NCBI GenBank assembly: GCA_964486935.1
Contig: CAZAPG010000001.1
Location: 372,001 to 436,000 of the forward strand
Origin: CAZAPG01 sp964486935
Lineage (GTDB): Bacteria > Chloroflexota > Anaerolineae > 4572-78 > J111
Reading direction: 5' to 3'
DNA length: 64,000 bases
The translations under genes and the position numbers were made by a program. How positions within the stretch are numbered: the first letter of the stretch is position 1; each line of letters opens with the position of its first letter. The notes beneath the pieces were generated by a model, which saw nothing but the letters and a program-made list of their open reading frames with translations, did not search any database and was not told the DNA's origin. Shown in pieces: positions 17,801 to 25,862 of this stretch.

Positions 17801-19378
17801 TCAGTTTGACGCCTCATTCACAATCAGATTTTTTTCGACATCCCAACATTCGCAGGCGGTTTTAAGTTGAGGCCCTTTGGCCATTGCGCCTTCATAGGGG
17901 GTAAGGTTGGGCTGCGCAACCCAGCCGGACAAATTCATTGGAATCGGCCCGCCGGCTTCTAGCCATTCGCCGTTGTAGCGCCGGGCAAAATGCAGGTGGC
18001 TTGAATTGGCCAGGCCCCCTTCGCACGAGGCGTAGCCAATTATATCGCCCTGCTCTACCCATTGCCCCACTATAACCGGGTTGTTAACATCCAGGGCAAC
18101 ATGCAAATATTGCAACACCCAGCCGGTTTCAATGTGGCCGTCGCCATCCAGGTCAATTTGCACTTCACCCTGGCGCGCCGTTACCACCACGCCGGGCGCG
18201 GCGGCAGTGCTGGGCACAGCCGAGTAGAAACAGTTGCCCAATACGTCGGGGGGGCCAAAATCAATGGCAGCCCAGGCGCTACCGTCGGCGTAAGCGCCGT
18301 GCGGCCCGCTGGTCATGTAAAAGCCCTGGCCCTGCGCCCAGGGCAAACTGAGCGGCGGCTGGACCAAATTCGCCGGCACCACCGGAAAGTAGGCATAGGC
18401 CGAGGGGTCATTGAACAATTGCCGGTAAGTAGCCGTAAAACCGTTGGGGCCTAACGCTTGCTGCCATGTTTCAAAATCTGAGTGGATGGCCAGAATGTTT
18501 TGCACGCCTACCGTTCCGGCATTGACGCCCTGGGCGCTAATCGCCTGGCGGCGGTCGGCCAGATGATAAATCCAGAAGCCGTCTCGTTTGTAGCTGTAAT
18601 AACCGGCGTTAATTCTGTTGGCCGTAAAACCCAGGGCCAGATACAGGCTACCGCCGCGCGGGTTGCGCGGCCCCAGCGGCTGGCTCAACTGCTCCTGGGT
18701 AGGGGTGGGGTTTGTCACCCAGCCGCCGTAATGCTCCAGCAGGGCCAGCAGCAGACGCGGCCCCACGCTAAATTGTTCTGACACGCGCTCAACAATTTGC
18801 GCGCCGGTCAGCTCCTCGTTCTCCACAAACTCCCGGTAGGTTGACAGATAACCGCCCTGGCGATTAACAAAGCCGGCAATATCAAAATCCACATAGGCCG
18901 GGCTGTAAACCACCTCGCTATCGGGCAGCAGGGTGGCCGCGGGGGCAATCATATCGGTTTGCACGGGGACGCGCAACACCTGCCCAATTTGCAGCAGCGC
19001 CGATGGCCCGCTAAGGTTGTTCATTTTTACCAGTTGCTCAATTTCGGTCTGATATAGCAGCGAGATATAGCCCAGGGTTTGGCCCTCGGCGATGGTGTGG
19101 TAGGAAAATGGGCCGCTCTCCGGCGCTGGAATAGGCAGCGGCTCCAGGGTTGGGGTGGGCGAGGAGGCCGGAGTTGGGGCTATTGCCGTAGCCGTGGGAG
19201 TCGCCGTGGAAACTGACACAACTACGCCCTGGTTGCTGTTAACAACAGGGGTGCTTCCCATATCCGCGCCAGATTCGCTTTGCGGTACAGGTTGGTTTCC
19301 GCTACAGCCCGAAATACAAAAGAGTAAGCCGCCCAAAATAAAGGCGGCTGTTCTGGCCATCAACAATGTTTTGCGCAT
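17801..19378 (-). CDS. LysM and M23-like lipoprotein
   Basis: The 525-residue protein has a lipoprotein signal peptide ending in the lipobox CISGC (C25), a threonine/proline linker, a LysM domain (about 92-142; EGQTLGYISLLYQTEIEQLV, LLQIGQVLRVPV), a central helical domain with PLGPRNPRGGSLYLALGF, and a C-terminal M23-like domain. The M23 part has SAWAAIDFG, LQYLHVALD and SHLHFARRYNGEW. The later histidines are present but the usual first histidine before the DFG aspartate is not visible (AAIDFG). The protein may bind peptidoglycan and cut peptide cross-links or regulate amidases. A strong promoter lies just upstream. Confidence 0.85.
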   Translation of the reverse strand: MRKTLLMARTAAFILGGLLFCISGCSGNQPVPQSESGADMGSTPVVNSNQGVVVSVSTATPTATAIAPTPASSPTPTLEPLPIPAPESGPFSYHTIAEGQTLGYISLLYQTEIEQLVKMNNLSGPSALLQIGQVLRVPVQTDMIAPAATLLPDSEVVYSPAYVDFDIAGFVNRQGGYLSTYREFVENEELTGAQIVERVSEQFSVGPRLLLALLEHYGGWVTNPTPTQEQLSQPLGPRNPRGGSLYLALGFTANRINAGYYSYKRDGFWIYHLADRRQAISAQGVNAGTVGVQNILAIHSDFETWQQALGPNGFTATYRQLFNDPSAYAYFPVVPANLVQPPLSLPWAQGQGFYMTSGPHGAYADGSAWAAIDFGPPDVLGNCFYSAVPSTAAAPGVVVTARQGEVQIDLDGDGHIETGWVLQYLHVALDVNNPVIVGQWVEQGDIIGYASCEGGLANSSHLHFARRYNGEWLEAGGPIPMNLSGWVAQPNLTPYEGAMAKGPQLKTACECWDVEKNLIVNEASN

Positions 19379-19424
19379 TCTGGTTTGAGGTAGCTCGCCC
19401 CGGCGGGGCTTTAATTAGTAGGCC

Positions 19425-19452
19425 AGTATAACACAACCGCCAAAAGTGTCAA
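19425..19452 (-). promoter_or_regulatory. Strong sigma70-type promoter of the LysM/M23 gene
   Basis: On the minus strand a perfect TTGACA (19452-19447), a 16-bp spacer and TATACT (19430-19425) lie 47 bases before the ATG at 19378. Confidence 0.75.
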
Positions 19453-19491
19453 AGTGACTCATTACCCGGCGGATTTTGTTAATTGATTGAA

Positions 19492-19995
19492 CTACCGCCC
19501 CACCCATTTTAATTGAAAGGTGATGCCCTCGGCAGAGGTGACAAGCCCCACCAGGGCAAAATCGGGCGGGATTTGCCGCTTGATGATGCTGCCAATGTTC
19601 TGGCTGCCTTCGATGAGCGTTTGCGGTAAAAACCGGGCGGGAATGGTTAAAAAACCCACCTGCATCCATTCCAGTTCGCTGACAACAGCCGTGCCCTGCA
19701 TTTCGATAAACAAACCAAAGTGAACCACCGGCTCCAGCCAGCCAAAGGGCAGCCGGGTAATCACCCTCATTCGCCCGTTGGCCTCAAAATCAATGGCGGT
19801 GGGGCGTTGAATGGTTTCGGTGGCGATGCGGCTCAGGCTGCGCTCGGAAATAAACACGGTAATATCGGGGGCGATGGCCGGCGGCAAAATTTGATTGGGC
19901 GGCGGTGCGGGTCGAACAATTAAAACTGTTAGCAGGGCGCACAGCAATCCAATTGAGCCGCCCAGCAGCAAGCCATAAACACCAAGGTACTTCAT
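19492..19995 (-). CDS. Membrane-anchored protein of unknown function
   Basis: This 167-residue protein has one N-terminal membrane helix (about 5-27) and a beta-rich exterior with SERSLSRIATETIQ, then a long hydrophobic/amphipathic pattern. Its start overlaps the stop of the 191-residue gene upstream by four bases (ATGA), so translation is coupled. Both proteins have the same plan (anchor, then a domain beginning with a short helix that follows an L/F-x-V motif) and look like diverged paralogues. They recall lipid-binding DUF2993/LmeA-like domains, but this is only a resemblance of pattern. Confidence 0.6.
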   Translation of the reverse strand: MKYLGVYGLLLGGSIGLLCALLTVLIVRPAPPPNQILPPAIAPDITVFISERSLSRIATETIQRPTAIDFEANGRMRVITRLPFGWLEPVVHFGLFIEMQGTAVVSELEWMQVGFLTIPARFLPQTLIEGSQNIGSIIKRQIPPDFALVGLVTSAEGITFQLKWVGR

Positions 19996-20567
19996 TGCGC
20001 CTCTCTGAGTTCAATTTGAATTTGTGAGTTGGTCGTGGTCAGATTGGTTAGAATGACCGGCGTGCCCAGGGCTTTTGAAATTTCATCGACCAGGATGCTC
20101 AAATCCTGGTTGATGAGCAATATGTCTTCGCTAAAAAAATCGGTAACTTCGGGGGGCAGGTCGATACCCAGAATCTGGGTGTCAACCAACTGAATGGTCA
20201 GGCGTTGGGGAGTTAACTGAAAGGCAAACAGCCCGTTAATTTGCACCGGCGCTTCCAGCCCAAAAGCCTGAACGGTGGTGTGGGCAATCAACTGCACCTG
20301 ATTGCCGGGCAAAATATCTATGCTCACCGAACCCTCGGCGGGTTGTTCGGCGTAGCGGTTCAAAAACGCTTCGTCTACGGTCAGGCGCAGGTCTGGGGTG
20401 GCGGCATCAGGGGCAGGTTCCGGCACAGCCGACACGCTGGCGGCGGTAAGGGCGGCAATCAGCAATAAAACTATTCCACCCGCAAAGCCGGCCAGCAGCC
20501 CGCCCAGGCAACCGGCCAGCCCGCAGCCAACCGGGTCCTGGTCAAATGAGTAACTGTGGTGACGCAC
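19992..20567 (-). CDS. Membrane-anchored protein of unknown function, paralogue of its neighbour
   Basis: The 191-residue protein has a short cytoplasmic start (MRHHSYSFDQDPVGCG), a glycine-rich membrane helix (about 15-45), a PEPAPDAATP linker and an external domain with DEAFLNRYAEQ, then VQAFGLEAPVQINGLFAFQL. The alternating hydrophobic pattern suggests beta strands, perhaps a lipid-binding sheet. It lies between rsfS (3-base gap) and the 167-residue gene (4-base overlap), an apparent three-gene operon. Function is not recognised. Confidence 0.6.
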   Translation of the reverse strand: MRHHSYSFDQDPVGCGLAGCLGGLLAGFAGGIVLLLIAALTAASVSAVPEPAPDAATPDLRLTVDEAFLNRYAEQPAEGSVSIDILPGNQVQLIAHTTVQAFGLEAPVQINGLFAFQLTPQRLTIQLVDTQILGIDLPPEVTDFFSEDILLINQDLSILVDEISKALGTPVILTNLTTTNSQIQIELREAQ

Positions 20568-20570
20568 CGG

Positions 20571-20951
20571 TTACAGCATCCGCACCACAATGGGGGCTTC
20601 TTTCCACAACTCTTCAAGCTGGTAATAGGCGCGTTTATCGGGGGAAAAGATATGCACAATTACCGAGCCAAAATCAATGAGCATCCAGCCAGATTCGGCG
20701 GTGCCCTCTACAATTGCCAGCTTGGTGCCATCTTTTTTAAGATTCTCCAGTAAAGCCTCCTGGATCGCATCAATTTGCCGCTTAGATGAACCATCGCACA
20801 AAATGTAATAATCGGCCAAAAACGTTACTTTACGCATGTCCAGCAAAACAACGTTAGCGCCTTTTTTGCTGGCAATTACATCCACAATAGCGTGGGCTAA
20901 TTCGTTTGCTTTCAGAGGTGCCTCCGTAAATACTCCTGTTATCTCATCCAA
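20571..20951 (-). CDS. rsfS: Ribosomal silencing factor RsfS (YbeB/Iojap)
   Basis: This 126-residue protein has the family core: ANELAHAIVDVIASKKG, VVLLDMRKVTFLADYYILCDG, SSKRQIDAIQEAL, GWMLIDFGSVIVHIFSP and YYQLEELW. RsfS binds ribosomal protein L14 and blocks joining of the subunits when nutrients are short. It heads an operon with two anchored proteins and is divergent from the Amt-like gene. Confidence 0.96.
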   Translation of the reverse strand: MDEITGVFTEAPLKANELAHAIVDVIASKKGANVVLLDMRKVTFLADYYILCDGSSKRQIDAIQEALLENLKKDGTKLAIVEGTAESGWMLIDFGSVIVHIFSPDKRAYYQLEELWKEAPIVVRML

Positions 20952-20998
20952 ATGGTAACACAGGATTGCAGACTAGCCAAAACTAAAAGCCGGCTTTT

Positions 20999-21026
20999 TT
21001 GCGAATAAACCGGCTGCTGGTATGAT
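20999..21026 (+). promoter_or_regulatory. Promoter of the Amt-like gene
   Basis: TTGCGA (20999-21004), 16 bp and TATGAT (21021-21026) precede the GGAGGT ribosome site at 21051-21056. Confidence 0.45.
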
Positions 21027-21059
21027 GTTGGTCATTCGTTGCTTTTACCCGGAGGTGCT

Positions 21060-22664
21060 GTGCCCAGACATCTGGCAATTTTGGGATTATTCATATTGTT
21101 GGGGGTGTTAGCGCCGCCCGCCCTGGCTCAGGGAGTTGCCCCCAATGGTGCGGTTGATTATAACGGACTACTCCCTGCCGCGCTCACCCTGCTGCTGCCG
21201 CTTGGTTTAATTTTGCTCATTAGCAGCGCCGTACCCGAAGACGAAGCTCCCGCAACCGCCATCAATCTGCTAATGGTGTGGAGCGTGGCCGCGCTGGCCT
21301 ATTTTGGCGTTGGCTTCGCCTTTCAGTTTGGGGGCATTGCCCAGGTAACGCCCAATCCGCAACTCAGCGGGCTGTACTGGGAGTGGTACCCGCTGGACCA
21401 ATCGGTGGACGTTGAGGTGGCCCGGCTGTGGGGCGTGGTTGCCCTGCGCGGCTGGGCCTTAACCGGCGAAGCCGCCACGCCCGCCGGCCTGCACCTGTTC
21501 TTAAGCCACATCTCGCTGGTGGGGGTCGCGGCCATAGTTCCCGCCGGCGTGTTGCTGCTGCGAGCGCGGGGCGTGGTGGCGCTGCTGGCGGCGCTGCTAA
21601 CCGGCGCGCTAATTTATCCGGTTGCGGGCAACTGGCTGTGGGGCGGCGGCTGGCTATCGAATCTGGGGGCCAGCCTGGGGTTGGGCCACGGCCTGGTGGA
21701 TTTTGGCGGGGCCGGCCTGCTTTTTTTGACCGGCAGCGCCACGGCGTTGATTGGCCTGATTCTGTTTCGGGCCGCGCCCGCTGCCGGTGATGGGGAGTCA
21801 ACCGGCGCAGAAGTGGTTATTGCCCCCGGCCCGGAAGGCCGGTTAACCGTTTACGAGGAGCCGGCCGGCCAGCCGGAAAGCGAGCCGCCGCTGCCGGTTG
21901 TGCCGATGCCCTCGGCCTATCTGCCCATTTTGAGCGTGCTTGGCGGCGGCCTGATGCTGCTGGGCTGGTTTGGAATTGCCAGTGGCGTTCACGCGCCCAC
22001 CGCGCTCAACTTTACGCCCGCCTACGCCGGAGTGAACGGCTTGCTGGCGGCGCTGGCGGCGGCGCTGGCGGCAGCCGGTTATAGCTGGTTCACCACCCGC
22101 CACTTCGACCCGCTGATGACGGCTCGCGGGCTGGTGGCCGGATTAATTGTGGCTATGGCCGGCGCGCCGTTTGTGCCTGTCTGGATTTGTTTGTTGGTGG
22201 GTTTGTTGATGGGCGCAGCCCTGCCGCCGCTGGTCTACCTGTTCAACCAGGGGTTGCGCCTGGCCGACGAGTTGGGCACGCTGCCCACCTACGGCGTCAG
22301 CGCGGTGGTCAGCCTGCTGCTGGTGGCTCTGTTTGCCGATGGGCACGCCGGCCAGGGTTGGAACAATACCGGCGCAGAAGAGTACCTGGGCGTGGCCGGG
22401 CAAGGTGTTTCGGGGTTGGTTGTCACCCCCGCCTTTGTCATCGACTGGCCGGGGCAGTTGCAGGCGCAATTGCTGGGGCTGGGCGCTATTTTGGCGTGGG
22501 CGCTGCTGCTGAGTTTTCTGCTGCTGCAAACCGTTCGGGCCGTGGCCGATGCCTGGGCGCGCACCGGCCTGGAGCTGGCCGACTCATCGGCGGGCGCGTC
22601 TTTAGCCCATAGCGACGACTTACCGGACGAGCAAAGCGACTCTCAATTGACTCTTCGTAGCTAA
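21060..22664 (+). CDS. Degenerate ammonium-transporter (Amt/Rh/MEP) family membrane protein
   Basis: The start is GTG 21060, exactly spaced after GGAGGT; an upstream TTG (21039) has no such site. The protein is 534 residues: a signal peptide (ending near APPALAQG) and about eleven membrane helices. GNWLWGGGWLSNLG and LVDFGGAGLLFLTGSATALIG match the Amt signature around AmtB D160, but the first pore histidine is replaced by F in this alignment. DELGTLPTYGVSAVVSLLLV matches the segment of the second pore histidine, which is serine here. A hydrophilic loop (about 250-285) splits the halves. Without the twin-His site it may conduct another substrate or act as a sensor. No glnK is adjacent. Confidence 0.72.
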   Translation: MPRHLAILGLFILLGVLAPPALAQGVAPNGAVDYNGLLPAALTLLLPLGLILLISSAVPEDEAPATAINLLMVWSVAALAYFGVGFAFQFGGIAQVTPNPQLSGLYWEWYPLDQSVDVEVARLWGVVALRGWALTGEAATPAGLHLFLSHISLVGVAAIVPAGVLLLRARGVVALLAALLTGALIYPVAGNWLWGGGWLSNLGASLGLGHGLVDFGGAGLLFLTGSATALIGLILFRAAPAAGDGESTGAEVVIAPGPEGRLTVYEEPAGQPESEPPLPVVPMPSAYLPILSVLGGGLMLLGWFGIASGVHAPTALNFTPAYAGVNGLLAALAAALAAAGYSWFTTRHFDPLMTARGLVAGLIVAMAGAPFVPVWICLLVGLLMGAALPPLVYLFNQGLRLADELGTLPTYGVSAVVSLLLVALFADGHAGQGWNNTGAEEYLGVAGQGVSGLVVTPAFVIDWPGQLQAQLLGLGAILAWALLLSFLLLQTVRAVADAWARTGLELADSSAGASLAHSDDLPDEQSDSQLTLRS

Positions 22665-22668
22665 TAAT

Positions 22669-23268
22669 TTACGACTCGCCGCCAAGCTGCCCGTGGTAAA
22701 GCCGGGTATAAACAGCGCCGGCAGGCTTCAACTCGCTTTTCATCAAACTTACTTCGGACACCTTCAGCCGGGCCAAATGCCCCACCTGTGTCTGTTCCTG
22801 CTCCAGCGCTTCGCTTAACTGGCGCAAGTGGCGGGCAGCGATGCCATTCTTCACCCGCCCAATCGTCAAATGGGGCGAATAGGGGCGCGTCTCCGGCGAA
22901 AAATTAATGGCCGCCTTAAGTTGCTCTCCCAAATGGCGGTGCAATTGGAGCAACGGCTCCATATCGCCGTCCACGCCGGTCCAGATAATTCGGGGCCGGC
23001 GCGTGTTGGGAAAGCAGCCCAGCCGGCCCAGCGTCAGGGTAAAGGGGGCAGCCGTAGCCGCCACCGAGGCCAGCGCATCGCTAATTTGGGCAACGGCTTC
23101 GGCCCGCATATCGCCCAAAAAATGCAGGGTCAGGTGGATATTCTGTGGCGCAGTCCAGCGTATGCTGTGGGGCGGAGTCGCCGTTTTCAAACGGCTTTGC
23201 AGGTTGGCCAGGGCAGCTTCCGCTTCGGATGAAAGTTCAATGGCAATAAATGTTCGTAAAGTTGTCAT
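22669..23268 (-). CDS. thpR: RNA 2',3'-cyclic phosphodiesterase ThpR
   Basis: The 199-residue 2H phosphoesterase has both catalytic HxTx motifs, HLTLHFLG near residue 45 and HLTIGRV near 135, plus the start RTFIAIELSSE and the late KVSEVSLMKSELKPAGAVY. The family opens 2',3'-cyclic phosphate ends on RNA (first named 2'-5' RNA ligase). Its stop lies 4 bases from that of the convergent Amt-like gene. Confidence 0.94.
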   Translation of the reverse strand: MTTLRTFIAIELSSEAEAALANLQSRLKTATPPHSIRWTAPQNIHLTLHFLGDMRAEAVAQISDALASVAATAAPFTLTLGRLGCFPNTRRPRIIWTGVDGDMEPLLQLHRHLGEQLKAAINFSPETRPYSPHLTIGRVKNGIAARHLRQLSEALEQEQTQVGHLARLKVSEVSLMKSELKPAGAVYTRLYHGQLGGES

Positions 23269-23357
23269 CGTGCCCCATATTATACCATAAGATTATCCTC
23301 CACACGCCCTTGCTGGCCGGTCTAATGCATATAGAAGTGCCGCAGTTGGCAAAAAAC

Positions 23358-23455
23358 AGACCCTAAAAGTTTTAGAAAGTGTCGTTTTGATAAGATTTGG
23401 CTCAGGTGTAGGCCGAATTTTGGCCCAAATTTGTGAATTGAAACCTTTAGGGTCT
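23358..23455. repeat. 98-bp element with 15-bp inverted ends
   Basis: AGACCCTAAAAGTTT (23358-23372) and AAACCTTTAGGGTCT (23441-23455) form inverted ends with one mismatch. They resemble the arms of the 15631-15663 palindrome (AGACCTCAAAGGTTT). No target duplication is obvious. The rest of the 23269-23562 gap holds a promoter and nothing else recognised. Confidence 0.55.
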
Positions 23456-23483
23456 TGAAGTGCGTAAGTTCTATAGTTATAGT
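23455..23483 (+). promoter_or_regulatory. Promoter of the FecR/CBM9-like lipoprotein gene
   Basis: TTGAAG (23455-23460), 17 bp and TATAGT (23478-23483), about 80 bases before the ATG at 23563. The -35 box begins within the last base of the inverted-repeat element. Confidence 0.5.
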
Positions 23484-23562
23484 AAAATTTGTGCGGCCAG
23501 CGCGCCCGAAGGTGTTCGACAATACAGATACATCGCCAGTGTGTCCCGGCGGAGGTTTAGCT

Positions 23563-25512
23563 ATGTTCTGTAAAAATTTAACCTCATTTTGGCCGGCGGT
23601 CCTTTTAAGCCTGCTGACCGCCTGCACGCCTAATAATGTAGCCCTTGGCCCCGATGAGTTCGACGTTGCCAGCCCGTCGGCCAATACTGCCGAAGTTGAA
23701 ATAGCCAGAGAAGGCGTTTTTGTGCAGAAAGTGGACGAGCCGGAACCGCTGCCTCTGGCCGAGCTGGTTCCGCTCGAAGTCGGTCAGCAACTATCGGTTA
23801 ATGACGAAGGGCGGGCTATTTTGCACCTGAGCAATTTATTGAGCGTAGAGCTTTTGCAGGGCGCGTCGGTGCAGATTGAACAGTTTGACCCGGTGGGTGA
23901 ACCGGCCACAACCACGCTTCGGCACAGCGGCGGGGTGTTGGTGGTCGATTTAACCCGGCAGCCAGAAACCAGCCAGCAACTTACGCTCCAAACCCAATAC
24001 GGCCAAATTGCGGCTACCGGCGGGCGTTTTGTAGTGGTCAACGAGCCGGACAGTAGCCTGGAGTGGGTGCTGGCTCTGGCCGCCGCCCAGGATGAACTGC
24101 GCGTTACCGCCGGCGGCGTTACCCAGCCGCTGGTCGGCGGGCAGGCCCGCTGGATGACGCCCCTCAATCATGTGGGAGCCACCGTATCGGTGAGCCGGGG
24201 AGTAGAAGCCTGGCTGAACGGGACGCGCAACGGCGCCGACCAACCCGCCCTCAGCGAAATTTTGCTGCCGCCGGCCAATCAGTTTGTGGATACCGGCGCG
24301 ATTACCGGCCTGCCCGCCCCCGGCCAACCGCTGGAGCTGTCTCGCGATGTGCAGGGCGCTATCATTTTGACCCTCGACCCGAAAGGCATTTTTGGCAATC
24401 CCGCCTACACCCTGGCCGATTGTAACGGCGATGACGCGCAGGATGTCGTCATTGAGAATGGCGTGCTCCGGCTGGATTTTAGACCTCTGCTGGCGCGGGT
24501 GCGGGCCGTGGATGTCAGCCTGCTCAACCGCGACCGGCCCGGCAACGGACTGCTCTTGGGCTTAGACCCGGCCAATATGGAAGTCGCCCGGCAGCAGCTT
24601 GAAGCAGGCGAAGGAGCGTTGCAAACCCTCAGCCTGCGCTCAACCCAGCCGCTGCATCAGGTTGAGTTGACTGTGAGCAATGCCTGTTTTATGGGCGTCA
24701 GCCTGACCCCCCCCGGCGAGGCCGGCGAGGTTGCCCAGGTGCGCCCGGTCAAAGAAGAGGCGCAGAGCGACACGGTGGTCAATGTGCTGGCAGCCAGCGC
24801 CGAACGGTTGCCGCAAAACGGCCAGCTTCAGGCGCTGCCGGTAGGGGTGGGGCAGTATGCCGGGCTGGTGCAAATTGACGGCGCGCAAAGCGATTGGGAC
24901 TCGCTGGCGCAGCAAAGCGGGGTAGGGTGGACAGCTATCTCGGCCATCACCCACAACCAGGGCTGCGATAACCGCTTTCCCGGCGCGGAGAATCTCGCCG
25001 ACCTGGCGGGCCGGGTTCAACTGGCCTACGATGACCAACATCTGTACGCAGCGTTTGTAGTGAATGATGATGGTCTGGTGACTTATAGCAGCGCAGACGA
25101 GCGCCTGTTTTTGGGCGACTCGCTCCAGTTGCTGCTTGATTTAGACCTGAATGGCGATTTTAACGACACCCAACTGAGCGGCGATGATATTCAAATTGAC
25201 CTGTTGCCCAACCCCGACGTATCCCGCGCTGTGCTGTGGCGGCTGAGTAGCCTGACCGCAACCCCGCTCGATGAGGCTCTAATTGCCGTAACCCCCACCG
25301 ATACCGGCTACTTTCTTGAAACTGCCATCCCCTGGCGAATGTTGAATACCAGCCCCCAACCCGGCGACCGGCTGGGCATTGTTGCCAGCATCAACGATAA
25401 CGACACGCCGGAGACTGACGCCCAGGAGTGCATTATCTCCACCTCGCCCCAGCGAGACTGGCGCAACCCCACCACCTGGGGCACGGTGCTGCTGGTACCG
25501 GCTGTAGAGTAA
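23563..25512 (+). CDS. Lipoprotein with FecR-like and CBM9-like (DOMON) domains
   Basis: The ATG at 23563 follows a GGAGGT site by 7 bases and gives a 649-residue lipoprotein with lipobox LLTAC; upstream in-frame starts lack this. FecR-like domain (about 45-165): VEVGQQLSVNDEGRAILHLS and LTLQTQYGQIAATGGRFVVV. A central beta-rich part follows. The C-terminal domain (about 455-645) has IDGAQSDWDSL, RVQLAYDDQHLYAAFVVND, GDSLQLLLDLDLNGDF and FLETAIPWRML, the pattern of family 9 carbohydrate-binding/DOMON-like domains. It probably sits on the outer surface and binds a sugar or haem-like ligand. No anti-sigma partner is near. Confidence 0.8.
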   Translation: MFCKNLTSFWPAVLLSLLTACTPNNVALGPDEFDVASPSANTAEVEIAREGVFVQKVDEPEPLPLAELVPLEVGQQLSVNDEGRAILHLSNLLSVELLQGASVQIEQFDPVGEPATTTLRHSGGVLVVDLTRQPETSQQLTLQTQYGQIAATGGRFVVVNEPDSSLEWVLALAAAQDELRVTAGGVTQPLVGGQARWMTPLNHVGATVSVSRGVEAWLNGTRNGADQPALSEILLPPANQFVDTGAITGLPAPGQPLELSRDVQGAIILTLDPKGIFGNPAYTLADCNGDDAQDVVIENGVLRLDFRPLLARVRAVDVSLLNRDRPGNGLLLGLDPANMEVARQQLEAGEGALQTLSLRSTQPLHQVELTVSNACFMGVSLTPPGEAGEVAQVRPVKEEAQSDTVVNVLAASAERLPQNGQLQALPVGVGQYAGLVQIDGAQSDWDSLAQQSGVGWTAISAITHNQGCDNRFPGAENLADLAGRVQLAYDDQHLYAAFVVNDDGLVTYSSADERLFLGDSLQLLLDLDLNGDFNDTQLSGDDIQIDLLPNPDVSRAVLWRLSSLTATPLDEALIAVTPTDTGYFLETAIPWRMLNTSPQPGDRLGIVASINDNDTPETDAQECIISTSPQRDWRNPTTWGTVLLVPAVE

Positions 25513-25539
25513 GCCGCCTTTGCTCCTTGTATGAGGCCG

Positions 25540-25569
25540 CGGCGGAGTGTCAAAGCACATTTTGATACT
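25540..25569. repeat. Dispersed 30-bp repeat, copy 1
   Basis: This 30-mer differs at two bases from 30371-30400. It holds the near-palindrome AGTGTCAAA...TTTGATACT (9-bp stem with one G-T pair). Confidence 0.6.
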
Positions 25570-25608
25570 CCCAACTGTTTTCGTAATCATCGAAGATGTA
25601 GGGATTGT

Positions 25609-25762
25609 GGGTGCATTTCAATTTGGGGGCGAATTTGGGTTCTCCCCCCCTCAGTCCCCCCGACATCGGGGGGAAGTTTGCCAAGTTCCCCTGCAAGCGG
25701 GGGGATTTAGGGGGGTAAAAAGGCGTGCTCATACATCCTGCCCCAAAACTGAAATACACCCT
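25609..25762. mobile_element. 154-bp inverted-repeat element with 7-bp flanking duplication
   Basis: The ends GGGTGCATTTCAATTTGGGG and (reverse) AGGGTGTATTTCAGTTTTGG are inverted repeats, and GGATTGT flanks both sides (25602-25608, 25763-25769). The core contains G/C-run hairpins (CCCCCCGACATCGGGGGG at 25657-25674) of the type CCCCTAAATCCCCC common in intergenic repeats. It fills most of the 350-bp gap 25513-25862, which holds no gene. Confidence 0.55.
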
Positions 25763-25862
25763 GGATTGTTGCGCGCTTGTCAAAATGTGCGGGGGCGTGG
25801 TATTATTGGCCCACCCCTGTTGCCTCAGCATCCTCCACATAAATTGTCGGAAAAATAAGCGT

